The notes beneath the pieces were generated by a model, which was not told where the DNA came from, did not search any database, and was given only the letters and a program-made list of their open reading frames with translations. Position numbers and translations under genes: made by a program. A stretch of 64,000 nucleotides of DNA from Oscillospiraceae bacterium (GTDB lineage Bacteria; Bacillota; Clostridia; Oscillospirales; Ruminococcaceae): positions 248,001 to 312,000 of the forward strand of contig JAJQBX010000018.1 in NCBI GenBank assembly GCA_021203065.1, given 5' to 3'. Of this stretch, positions 51,331 through 59,745 are shown piece by piece; the stretch's first letter is position 1; each line of letters starts with the position of its first letter.

Positions 51331-53607
51331 TTACTCCTTGTCCTTCTTGCTGAACTTGGTTAGCTTAGCGTTTATGCTTTCCTTGAAGCCCTTCGGAACC
51401 ATGTCGCCTGCCATATTGAAGAGGTCCTCCATCTTCATCGACTTCATCATGTTCCACATGCCCTCTCCCTTTTCAAGAGTCATGTTCATGGCAATCTTGA
51501 AAGCGGTTGCGACTACTTCGAATGCACTCTCATCCTCAGAGATTTCCTCGATCGAATCCTTGATGCTGTATTTGCCCTCGGGGAACTCCATGGGAGCGGT
51601 GAGATCTAAGTCTCCGGTCATCTTGAACCAGTTCGCAACTCCCTCTGCTCTCTCGTTGACCTCGGGGAGAACGTAGATTTCAGGCTCTTTCCCGACTTTT
51701 TCAAGGGTGATACTATCCTGAACCTCGCCAGCATCAGCCATAACGGTGTTGAAGCCGTCCTTGAGGGAAACGGTGAATACGAAGACTTTGCTTCCGGTCT
51801 TGGTCTCGACTGCTTCGCCGTTAAGATAGAGGGTAACTGTCGGCTGATTGGAATAAACTCTTATCTCGGTGGTGTCGCCTGCTCTCTGGGCATAACGTCT
51901 GCCGCAGACGTGAACCATCGGCTTATCGGTCCAGTATGCCTGATAGACATAGAAGCTGTCCTTGCGGGTCTTGCGGTCCATAGTGACAAGACCCTTGTTG
52001 TTTCTGCCCTTTACGCCGCCCTCGTTTCTTGCGGCACAGCCAAAGTCAAACATATTCCATACATGGCTCGACCAGATATAGGGTCTTTCGTCGAAGACCT
52101 TAGCCATATGCTCATGGTAAAGTGCCTGATACTCTTCTGAGTAGTCCTTGCATGCGGGCTTTGGTCCGTGATAGGTGATGATGCCCTCACAGCCGTATTC
52201 GCTCATTCCGAGGCAAACCTCCGGATGAATCTTGTGGAAGTTATCAAGCCAAGGACCGTTGTCCTCCATCTTTCCGCCGTACCAGCCGAAATAGTGATTA
52301 TAGCTCTCGATGTCAGTGATGCCGTGAATCGGGCTCTCGATCGGAGTTGCAGAAAGGTGCGCAATTGTAGTGAGTCTTGTGGGGTCAAGCTTATGGCAGA
52401 GGTTATTGAGCTCGACATGGTTGTCGATAAGCTCCTGTGTTACTCCGCCGATGAATATCTCATTCGAAACGCCCCAGAACATGATTGACGGGTGATTGTA
52501 GTTCTGGATTATAAGCTCGGTCATCTGGCTGATGCAGTTCTGATGAGCCGCTTCGCCCGACTTGAAGACACTGATGAAAGGAATCTCAGCCCAGACTGCG
52601 AAGCCAAGCTCGTCGCAGGCGTCATAGAAGTGCTGGTTGTGCTGATAGTGAGCAAGGCGGATGGTGTTTGCGCCGAGCTCCTTTATAATCTCAGCATCAC
52701 GGTAGTGCTCTTCTTTACTGAGTGCATTGCCCTTGTAGACGATGTCCTGATGGCGGCTGACGCCTCTGAGAGGAGTTGCAACGCCGTTGATGGAGAAGCC
52801 CTTTTCCGGGTCGACTGAGAAGCTTCTTACGCCTGTTCTGACAGAAACTTCGTCGCACTCTTCGTTTCTTCTCTGCAGGATAGCGGTTACTGTGTAGAGA
52901 TAAGGGTTGTCAAAGTCCCACTTGGTGACTGTCGGGACGTGGATTGTTACTTTCGTGTTGTCGGCAGGTCTGCAAGCTCCGGCGACTTCCTTGCCAGAAG
53001 CATCCTTGATGGAATAGAGAACGGTGTAGTTCTCGTCAGGATTGGTGACCCATGTCTCGATCTGGAAATTTGCGCCGTTTGCTTCGGCAACTGTGGGAGT
53101 TACGGCGATGCCGGGTCCTCCGAAATGGTCGAGATCAAAGTGGGTATTCGGGACGCTGATGAGGTTAACTCCTCTGTAGAGACCGCCATAGAATGTGAAG
53201 TCAGCCGACGCAGGATAAACATGGTCAAGCTCTTCGTTGGAGCATCCGACAACCAGAAGATTCTCGCCGTCTTCGTGGCAAAGGTCGGTTACATCAGCTC
53301 TGAATGTTGAATAGCCGCCCTCGTGATATGTAGCCTCTTTGCCATTGACATAGACGGTTGCCTGCTGTCCTGCAGCCAAAATTTCAACATAGACTCTTCC
53401 GCCGGGCAAAGGCTGCTTCGGGGTCCTGAAGCTCTTTGCGTACCAGCAGAGTCCACGGTAGTATGAGCCGTTGCCGTCAGTTCCGTCGATGGCGTTCCAT
53501 GTGTGAGGCAGATTGACTGTCTCCCAAGACTCAGGCAAGCTCTCGGGCAGACCGACGTCAGAACGGATGAATTTCCAGTTATCGTTCAGGCAGATGATAT
53601 TTCGCAT
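51331..53607 (-). CDS. GH2 beta-galactosidase-like enzyme
   Basis: 758-aa cytoplasmic glycoside hydrolase (no signal peptide). Domain order: sugar-binding sandwich (about 1-170, NDNWKFIRSDVGL), immunoglobulin-like domain, TIM barrel with acid/base Glu383 in WGVSNE and nucleophile Glu470 in MSEYGCEG, and a C-terminal domain with a helical tail rich in Lys/Glu/Met that is not typical of the family. Together with the GPH importer it would take up and cleave beta-galactosides; beta-glucuronidase activity is less likely but possible. ATG 53607 has AAGGAGG; the frame to 53691 runs through the leader terminator and is not used. Confidence 0.9.
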   Translation of the reverse strand: MRNIICLNDNWKFIRSDVGLPESLPESWETVNLPHTWNAIDGTDGNGSYYRGLCWYAKSFRTPKQPLPGGRVYVEILAAGQQATVYVNGKEATYHEGGYSTFRADVTDLCHEDGENLLVVGCSNEELDHVYPASADFTFYGGLYRGVNLISVPNTHFDLDHFGGPGIAVTPTVAEANGANFQIETWVTNPDENYTVLYSIKDASGKEVAGACRPADNTKVTIHVPTVTKWDFDNPYLYTVTAILQRRNEECDEVSVRTGVRSFSVDPEKGFSINGVATPLRGVSRHQDIVYKGNALSKEEHYRDAEIIKELGANTIRLAHYQHNQHFYDACDELGFAVWAEIPFISVFKSGEAAHQNCISQMTELIIQNYNHPSIMFWGVSNEIFIGGVTQELIDNHVELNNLCHKLDPTRLTTIAHLSATPIESPIHGITDIESYNHYFGWYGGKMEDNGPWLDNFHKIHPEVCLGMSEYGCEGIITYHGPKPACKDYSEEYQALYHEHMAKVFDERPYIWSSHVWNMFDFGCAARNEGGVKGRNNKGLVTMDRKTRKDSFYVYQAYWTDKPMVHVCGRRYAQRAGDTTEIRVYSNQPTVTLYLNGEAVETKTGSKVFVFTVSLKDGFNTVMADAGEVQDSITLEKVGKEPEIYVLPEVNERAEGVANWFKMTGDLDLTAPMEFPEGKYSIKDSIEEISEDESAFEVVATAFKIAMNMTLEKGEGMWNMMKSMKMEDLFNMAGDMVPKGFKESINAKLTKFSKKDKE

Positions 53608-53644
53608 GATATAATTTCCTCCTTGATATTTAGTACAAAAAAAA

Positions 53645-53700
53645 GGACAGGGTATTGCAAAATTCTTACAATAACTCGTCCCTCCTTGCATGTCCTGTCA
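53645..53700 (-). promoter_or_regulatory. Attenuator-like leader of the GH2/GPH operon
   Basis: A hairpin with outer pairs GGAC/GTCC and inner TATTGCAA/TTACAATA (53645-53681), followed on the minus strand by eight U, is a full terminator between promoter and lacZ-like gene. CCTGTC-complementary sequence just upstream (53694-53699) can pair instead with GACAGG (53646-53651), giving an alternative fold that would break the terminator. Confidence 0.6.
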
Positions 53701-53715
53701 CATTGATATATTTCG

Positions 53716-53744
53716 ATTATATGCTTATTTATACTATTTGTCAA
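53716..53744 (-). promoter_or_regulatory. Promoter of the GH2/GPH operon
   Basis: On the minus strand TTGACA (53744-53739), 17 bp, TATAAT (53721-53716). Confidence 0.85.
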
Positions 53745-53859
53745 GCGTTTTTCGGCGATTTCTGAAATTATTTGTATAAATTGAGAGCAGTTTTCAACAA
53801 TTTCAGAGCAAATGCCGCACTTGTCGATTTTTCTAAAAGATTTATATTCCCTTGTGGGC

Positions 53860-53888
53860 TTGACTTGAAGCCGGAAAGCCGCTATAAT
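53860..53888 (+). promoter_or_regulatory. Promoter of tmk
   Basis: TTGACT (53860-53865), 17 bp, TATAAT (53883-53888). Confidence 0.8.
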
Positions 53889-53924
53889 ATCCGATAGAAT
53901 ATATTTGCGAGGACTGATTTTGAT

Positions 53925-54542
53925 ATGAATAAGCCGCTTTTTATCGCCGTTGAGGGCTTGGACGGCTCGGGAAAAGGAACACAGATACGGATGCTCGCCC
54001 AAAGGCTTGAGGCTGAGGGCACAAAAGTTTATCTTACGAGCGAACCGACGCAGTTCACAACCGGTGGGCTCATAAGGGATGCTCTTGCAGGACTCACTCA
54101 CAGAACTCCTGCCGAGCTTGCAGGGCTGTTTTTATCAGATCGAATCGCCCACTGCCAGTCGCCGAATGTTGGCATCAAGTGCATGCTTGACAGCGGCGTC
54201 ACCGTCATCACCGACCGCTACTACTATTCCTCGTTCGCCTATCAGGGAATGGACACCGACCTTGACTGGGTCATGAAAGCCAACTTAGACTGCCCCGATA
54301 TAATCAAGCCTGACGTCTGCATTTTCTTAGACGTCCCATCAGACGTCTGCGACAGTAGGATCGAAAGCGGCAGAGCTTCAAGAGAGATTTACGAGAAGCG
54401 GGAAACTATTGAACGCACCAGACAAAAGTATTTCGAAGTCTTCAAACGTCTTCCCGATCATAATATCAAAATCGTAAACGCCGTCGGCAACCCGGAAGAG
54501 ATTGCCAAGCGGGTTTACGAAGCGATAAATAATGTACAATGA
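53925..54542 (+). CDS. tmk: Thymidylate kinase
   Basis: 205-aa kinase phosphorylating dTMP to dTDP. P-loop GLDGSGKGT near residues 11-19, the DRYYYSSFAYQG segment for dTMP binding and the lid region RIESGRASREIYEKRE are visible. Monocistronic with a clear promoter and terminator. Its usual partners (holB etc.) are not adjacent. Confidence 0.95.
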   Translation: MNKPLFIAVEGLDGSGKGTQIRMLAQRLEAEGTKVYLTSEPTQFTTGGLIRDALAGLTHRTPAELAGLFLSDRIAHCQSPNVGIKCMLDSGVTVITDRYYYSSFAYQGMDTDLDWVMKANLDCPDIIKPDVCIFLDVPSDVCDSRIESGRASREIYEKRETIERTRQKYFEVFKRLPDHNIKIVNAVGNPEEIAKRVYEAINNVQ

Positions 54543-54548
54543 AATTAA

Positions 54549-54587
54549 AAAGCACGCTGGAGCTATTTGCAACAGCGTGCTAATTTT
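54549..54587 (+). terminator. Terminator after tmk
   Basis: AGCACGCTG / CAGCGTGCT with a loop, followed by AATTTT; a short-repeat array follows at once. Confidence 0.75.
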
Positions 54588-54622
54588 AATTACGCATTAC
54601 GAATTACGAATTACGCATTATT
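54588..54622. repeat. Short tandem repeat ATTACG(C/A)
   Basis: ATTACGC-ATTACGA-ATTACGA-ATTACGC, identical in order to the array at 28693-28727, between convergent genes. Confidence 0.75.
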
Positions 54623-55367
54623 CGTACTCTACAACATTGACCCACGAGAGCAGGAATTCCCTCTCAGCTTCGTTGCCCTTGACCGACTGGGAAGCGGCGA
54701 CGATGGGCATCCACTTCTCTACGTACTGGCGAGCGGTGTTCGACTTCTTGCAGAAGAGGTTGAGATACTTCTTTGCAAGAGGCATGTTGCCCTTGAGGCA
54801 GAAGAGAAGATAGGTTCTTGCTACGTCTGCAGAAGCGTTTCCCTGAGTGGCATGAGACCAGTCGATGACATGCGGAACGCCCTCTTTGTCGATGATGATG
54901 TTACTGGGGCGGAAATCGCCATGGCAGAGCTTGTCGTGGTTAGGCATCGATGCAAGGCGCATTCTCAGCTCATACCGGGTTGTGGCGTCGATGTTGGCTT
55001 CGCCCATCTTGCGGTTCATCTTGTCCTTGAGCTTGTTGAGGCTCGGGCTCTTGAGGGAGTGCATCTTAATCTGCAGATCTACAAAGAGCTCAAGATACTC
55101 ATCCATCTTTTCAGGGTGCTTATCCATCAGGTCCTGCAAGGTCTCGCCCTCGATGAATTCACTTACGATTGCCCACTGACCTTCATGAGTGGTAACCTCG
55201 ATGATGGCAGGGATGTCGAAGCCGGTTTCCTCTACTCTTGCCTGATTGAGAGCCTCGTTGAGGATGTCAGCCTTTGAGTAGCCGGGCTCGAACATCTTTA
55301 TGCAACGATCGCCGTCACGGTAGATGGTTTTTGTCTTTCTTACGGAAATAACATTGTCAAGATTCAT
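54618..55367 (-). CDS. Aminoglycoside phosphotransferase-like kinase
   Basis: 249-aa protein kinase-fold phosphotransferase (APH/choline kinase type). The catalytic loop is HGDFRPSNI (kinase HxD-x4-N) and the metal Asp is in HVIDWSHAT; FIEGETLQDLM is the hinge. Family members phosphorylate small molecules such as aminoglycosides, homoserine or choline; the substrate cannot be told here. ATG 55367 (GGAG 8 bp upstream) is preferred to GTG 55376. It starts 18 bp after adhE on the same strand, so it is co-transcribed with it, an unusual pairing. Confidence 0.85.
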   Translation of the reverse strand: MNLDNVISVRKTKTIYRDGDRCIKMFEPGYSKADILNEALNQARVEETGFDIPAIIEVTTHEGQWAIVSEFIEGETLQDLMDKHPEKMDEYLELFVDLQIKMHSLKSPSLNKLKDKMNRKMGEANIDATTRYELRMRLASMPNHDKLCHGDFRPSNIIIDKEGVPHVIDWSHATQGNASADVARTYLLFCLKGNMPLAKKYLNLFCKKSNTARQYVEKWMPIVAASQSVKGNEAEREFLLSWVNVVEYE

Positions 55368-55385
55368 TTCTGTCACTCCTCTCTG

Positions 55386-58049
55386 TTACTTTGCCTGTGC
55401 ATTCGTGCACGTCGGCATAGCTTTCTCAGTGAAAGTGCCGCCGTAGTATGCGTCAAGATAAATCTGCTTTAGTTCACTGATTAATGGGTATCTCGGGTTA
55501 GCTCCGGTGCACTGGTCGTCGAATGCGCACTCGGTCATCTCGTCAAGAGTTTCAAGGAACTTCTTCTCGTCAACGCCGTATTCAGCGATGGTGTCCTTGA
55601 TTCCGACACGGTGCTTGAGCTCGTGAACAGCCGAAATGAGGTTCTCAAGCTTCTCTTCGTCTGTCTTTCCGCCGAGGTTAAGTGCATCAGCGACTTCGGC
55701 ATATCTGTGAAGAGCGTTCGGGTGGTCATACTGGCTGAACGTTCCCATCTTCTGGGGAGCTTCGCTTGCGTTGTATTTCATGACGTCCTCGATGACGAGA
55801 GCGTTTGCAACGCCGTGTGCGATGTGGTGATATGCGCCGAGCTTGTGAGCCAATGAATGGCTGATTCCAAGGAATGCGTTTGCGAACGCCATGCCCGCCA
55901 TAGTGGCGGCATTCGCCATCTTCTCTCTCGCTTCGTCGTCGGTAAGACCATTATCGTAGGCTCTCGGGAGGTACTCAAATATCGTCTTCAAAGCTCCGAT
56001 TGCGAGGCTGTCGGTGTAATCAGTAGCCATTACGGAGGCATAAGCCTCGAGAGCATGGGTTACAGCGTCGATGCCTGATGCGGCAGTAAGACCCTTAGGT
56101 GCTGTCATGTGGAAATCGATGTCGACGATTGCCATATTCGGCATGAGCTGATAGTCTGCAAGAGGATACTTGATTCCGGTTGTCTCGTCGGTGATGACTG
56201 CAAACGGGGTAACCTCTGAGCCTGTGCCGGCAGAAGTAGGAACTGCGATGAAGTAAGCCTTTTCGCCCATCTTCGGGAAGGTGTAGACACGCTTGCGGAT
56301 GTCTATAAATCTCATAGCCATGTCCATGAAGTCGGCATCCGGATGCTCATAGAGAACCCACATGATCTTTCCTGCGTCCATTGCAGAACCGCCGCCGATT
56401 GCTATGATGCAGTCGGGCTGGAACGAGGTCATCGCCTTTGCTCCTGCCTTGGCACTTGCAAGCGTCGGGTCGGGCTCGACATCGAAGAATGTGGTGTGGG
56501 CGATTCCGAGTTCATCCAATTTATCGGTAATAGCCTTTGTAACGCCGCTGTGATAGAGGAACGAGTCGGTTACGATGAAGCAACGCTTCTTGCCCATGAC
56601 GTACTTGAGCTCGTCAAGCGCAACAGGCAGGCAGCCCTTCTTGGTGTAGACCTTCTCAGGTGCACGGAACCAAAGCATATTCTCTCTCCTCTCAGCGACT
56701 GTCTTGATATTGATAAGGTGCTTTACTCCTACGTTTTCACTTACGCTGTTGCCGCCCCATGAGCCGCAGCCAAGGGTGAGTGACGGCGAAAGCTTGAAGT
56801 TGTATAAATCTCCGATACCGCCGTGGGATGCGGGGGTGTTGACGAGGATTCTGCAGGTCTTCATCCGCCCGGCAAATCTGTCAATCTTCTCACGCTCGGT
56901 GACTGCATCGAGGTAAACTGACGAAGTGTGACCAAAGCCGCCGTCGGCGATGAGGTGCTCAGCCTTTTCTATAGCTTCGTCAAAGCTCTTTGCGTGATAC
57001 ATTGCGAGAACAGGCGAAAGCTTTTCGTGGGCGAATTCCTCGGAGATGTCGACCGATTCAACTTCGCCGATGAGGATTTTCGTTCCCTCGGGGACGGTTA
57101 TGCCGCATATCTCAGCGATCTTCGGCGCAGTCTGACCGACAATCTTGGCGTTTACTGAGCCGTTGATGATGATGGTGCTTCTGACCTTGTCCTTCTCTTC
57201 GTCGTTAAGGAAGTAGCAGCCACGGTAGGCGAATTCTTTTCTTACTTCGTCATAGATGTCGTCGAGGACGATTACCGACTGCTCAGAGGCGCAGATCATG
57301 CCGTTGTCGAAGGTCTTCGAGTGGATAATTGAGCTTACTGCGAGCTTTATATCTGCTGTGTCGTCGATGATTGCGGGGGTGTTTCCTGCTCCTACGCCAA
57401 GTGCCGGCTTTCCTGACGAGTATGCCGACCTGACCATTCCCGGTCCGCCGGTGGCAAGGATGATGTCAGCCTCTTTCATAAGAAGTGTCGTCATGTCAAG
57501 CGTCGGGGTGTCGATCCACTCGATGATTCCCTCCGGTGCTCCCGCCTTGACTGCGGCTTCGAGGACAATTCTTGCGGCTTCGGCAGTGCACTTCTTTGCT
57601 CTCGGGTGAGGGCTGATGATAATAGCGTTTCTCGTCTTGAGGCAGATGAGGCACTTGAATATTGCGGTGGATGTGGGATTCGTTGTCGGGATGACAGCGG
57701 CGACGACGCCAATTGGCTCGGCTATCTTCTTTGTGCCGTAAGCCTTGTCCTCCTCGATAACTCCGCAGGTCTTGGTGTTCTTGTAAGCATTGTAGATATG
57801 CTCAGCGGCGTAGTTGTTCTTGATGACCTTGTCCTCAACAACGCCCATTCCGGTTTCTTCTACTGCCATCTTTGCAAGCGGAAGTCTTGCTTGGTTTGCA
57901 GCGGTAGCGGCGGCAAGGAAAATCTTATCGACCTGCTCCTGTGTGTAGGTAGCAAAAATCTCCTGAGCCTTTCTTACACGTGCTATCGCCGCCTCAAGGG
58001 CTTCGACGCTCTCAATGGGAGTCCTTTCGGTTTTTGCCGATTTCACCAT
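55386..58049 (-). CDS. adhE: Bifunctional acetaldehyde-CoA/alcohol dehydrogenase
   Basis: 887-aa fusion enzyme that reduces acetyl-CoA to acetaldehyde and then ethanol, reoxidising NADH in fermentation. The N-terminal aldehyde dehydrogenase half has its catalytic Cys in GMICASEQS and the NAD loop GAGNTPAI; the C-terminal iron-dependent alcohol dehydrogenase half has [10 protein letters not shown] and the metal-binding His in [16 protein letters not shown]. Length is normal for AdhE, whose subunits form long spirosomes. ATG 58049 with AGGAGG is used, not the longer frame to 58100. A leader hairpin at 58081-58102 precedes the RBS. Confidence 0.97.
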   Translation of the reverse strand: MVKSAKTERTPIESVEALEAAIARVRKAQEIFATYTQEQVDKIFLAAATAANQARLPLAKMAVEETGMGVVEDKVIKNNYAAEHIYNAYKNTKTCGVIEEDKAYGTKKIAEPIGVVAAVIPTTNPTSTAIFKCLICLKTRNAIIISPHPRAKKCTAEAARIVLEAAVKAGAPEGIIEWIDTPTLDMTTLLMKEADIILATGGPGMVRSAYSSGKPALGVGAGNTPAIIDDTADIKLAVSSIIHSKTFDNGMICASEQSVIVLDDIYDEVRKEFAYRGCYFLNDEEKDKVRSTIIINGSVNAKIVGQTAPKIAEICGITVPEGTKILIGEVESVDISEEFAHEKLSPVLAMYHAKSFDEAIEKAEHLIADGGFGHTSSVYLDAVTEREKIDRFAGRMKTCRILVNTPASHGGIGDLYNFKLSPSLTLGCGSWGGNSVSENVGVKHLINIKTVAERRENMLWFRAPEKVYTKKGCLPVALDELKYVMGKKRCFIVTDSFLYHSGVTKAITDKLDELGIAHTTFFDVEPDPTLASAKAGAKAMTSFQPDCIIAIGGGSAMDAGKIMWVLYEHPDADFMDMAMRFIDIRKRVYTFPKMGEKAYFIAVPTSAGTGSEVTPFAVITDETTGIKYPLADYQLMPNMAIVDIDFHMTAPKGLTAASGIDAVTHALEAYASVMATDYTDSLAIGALKTIFEYLPRAYDNGLTDDEAREKMANAATMAGMAFANAFLGISHSLAHKLGAYHHIAHGVANALVIEDVMKYNASEAPQKMGTFSQYDHPNALHRYAEVADALNLGGKTDEEKLENLISAVHELKHRVGIKDTIAEYGVDEKKFLETLDEMTECAFDDQCTGANPRYPLISELKQIYLDAYYGGTFTEKAMPTCTNAQAK

Positions 58050-58080
58050 CAGTATACTTACCTCCTGTTGTATATTCGCA

Positions 58081-58102
58081 GGACGAGCTTCAAAGCTCAT
58101 CC
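58081..58102 (-). promoter_or_regulatory. Leader hairpin of adhE
   Basis: GGATGAGCTT / AAGCTCGTCC in the mRNA about 30 nt before the start codon, without a T-run. It may stabilise the message or gate access to the RBS. No Rex-type site is seen. Confidence 0.4.
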
Positions 58103-58131
58103 TACGGTAGAATTATATTTTTACGGCTATC

Positions 58132-58160
58132 ATTATAGCAAACTGCGCCCGTTTTATCAA
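58132..58160 (-). promoter_or_regulatory. Promoter of adhE
   Basis: On the minus strand TTGATA (58160-58155), 17 bp, TATAAT (58137-58132). Confidence 0.75.
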
Positions 58161-58233
58161 GCAGAATCGGCATTTTCCACGGTTTCAACAGTTTTCTTTC
58201 AAAAAAGCGAATGGCTTTTTACGCCACGGTGCT

Positions 58234-59688
58234 TTACAGATATACAAAATGCCTGAATTCCGCTGTTCCACCGGTCTTTACGGTCGAATATGCAAAGGGT
58301 CCTATCCGGCAACCGACGAAATGCCTCAGGTCAAATGTAGGATAAACAGCTTCGCCAAAATCCGTCCATTCGCCGTTTTCAAGATACCCGAAGCGCACTT
58401 CGCTCTTGGCAAGAGAGAACTTGCCCCTGACTCCAAGTGTCACTGTATCACTGTCAGATGGGATTCTGGCGCAGGTCTTTTCACGGGAGCGCATCACAAG
58501 ATATAAGCTTCCCTGCTCTTTTTCAAGACCTATAAGCCCGTACTGATACTGGAGCATGGTAAGCCCTGCGGTGTCGCCGTCATTAAGACCGCTTCCATCA
58601 AGAGTGACATAGGCTTCACATTCGGGATACTTTGCACGCTGAGTGAGGGTGTTGCGGGCAAATTCGACGTTTTTCGACAGCTTTTCGGTGGTCAGGGTAA
58701 ATCTGCCGTCTCCGGCAGCGAAGAATTCCGGCTTCGGGTTGTGGTTGAATTCCCATGCGGGGTTGAGCTTTGCTGTGGTGAAATCGTCTGAGACGAATAT
58801 TGGCGAGTACTTATAATCAGGTCTTGTCGAAGTGTTTTCTACTTCGACCGTTGGTGTGTCAAAGACCGGGAAGCCGGTTTCGTCGAAGTGCATCGGAACT
58901 AAGTTCGGCATCCTGCCTGCCGCTCCACGGTCAGCGAAAATCACTCCGAACCATCTGCCGTCGGGAGTGTCCACTATTCCGCCTTGCGCAACTCCCGTGG
59001 TATCGGGGAGGCAGTAGCTTATTACGTCGCCGCCTGTCCATTCGCCGTCAAGGCTTTCTGCCATATAGGCGGCTTCAATCCGCCGCCATTCGCCTTGAGC
59101 GGCATGGATGAAGAAAGCGTAGTATCTGCCGCCAACCTTATAGAAATGCGAGCCCTCATAGCCAAGAAAATCGCCCGGAGCGTCACGGATGACCACCTTG
59201 TCAAAGCCGCCCTCCAAAGGCGCAGACAGGTCGGGCTTGAGCTCGGTTATGCGGATATTGCGGTTTCCATACATGATGTAAACCCTGCCGTCATCGTCAA
59301 AGAGGACGGAGCAGTCGTGATAGAAGCCGTCGATATAGCTTTTACTCCATGGTCCTTCCGGACTCTCAGAAGTGAAGCAGTAGGTTTTGCGGGTGTCGTT
59401 GGCTATGAATATGACGTAGAATCTGCCATCATGGTGCCTGAGACACGGTGCCCACATGCCGTTTGCGTAGGCGTGGTTCTCTCCGTCAAGATTCTGGCGG
59501 GGCGTGTCCTCCAAGGTCTCATAGACATGGGAGCAGAATTCCCAGTTTATGAGATCGTATGAACGCAGAATCACAGCTCCCGGCATATAGTACATGGTGG
59601 TTGAACACATATAGTATGTGTCGCCAACCCTGATTACATCCGGGTCTGGCATGTCGCAATTTATAATTGGATTTGATCCTTTTATCAT
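58234..59688 (-). CDS. GH43 beta-xylosidase/arabinofuranosidase-like enzyme
   Basis: 484-aa cytoplasmic enzyme. The N-terminal five-blade propeller starts with CDMPDPDVIRVGDTYYM (catalytic base Asp15), has HDCSVLFDDDGRVYIMYG for the pKa-setting Asp and YEGSHFYK for the acid Glu. From about residue 300 a beta-sandwich follows (VSDDFTTAKLNPAWEFNHNP) as in GH43 xylosidases with a C-terminal accessory domain. It lies 57 bp after the GH3 gene and is probably co-transcribed; the pair would release xylose and arabinose from imported xylo-oligosaccharides. ATG 59688 with GGAG is used. Confidence 0.9.
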   Translation of the reverse strand: MIKGSNPIINCDMPDPDVIRVGDTYYMCSTTMYYMPGAVILRSYDLINWEFCSHVYETLEDTPRQNLDGENHAYANGMWAPCLRHHDGRFYVIFIANDTRKTYCFTSESPEGPWSKSYIDGFYHDCSVLFDDDGRVYIMYGNRNIRITELKPDLSAPLEGGFDKVVIRDAPGDFLGYEGSHFYKVGGRYYAFFIHAAQGEWRRIEAAYMAESLDGEWTGGDVISYCLPDTTGVAQGGIVDTPDGRWFGVIFADRGAAGRMPNLVPMHFDETGFPVFDTPTVEVENTSTRPDYKYSPIFVSDDFTTAKLNPAWEFNHNPKPEFFAAGDGRFTLTTEKLSKNVEFARNTLTQRAKYPECEAYVTLDGSGLNDGDTAGLTMLQYQYGLIGLEKEQGSLYLVMRSREKTCARIPSDSDTVTLGVRGKFSLAKSEVRFGYLENGEWTDFGEAVYPTFDLRHFVGCRIGPFAYSTVKTGGTAEFRHFVYL

Positions 59689-59745
59689 AATATATTCTCC
59701 AAGTAAAGTTTGGCGCACCGTGTTGGGGTGCGCCTGAAATTTAAG

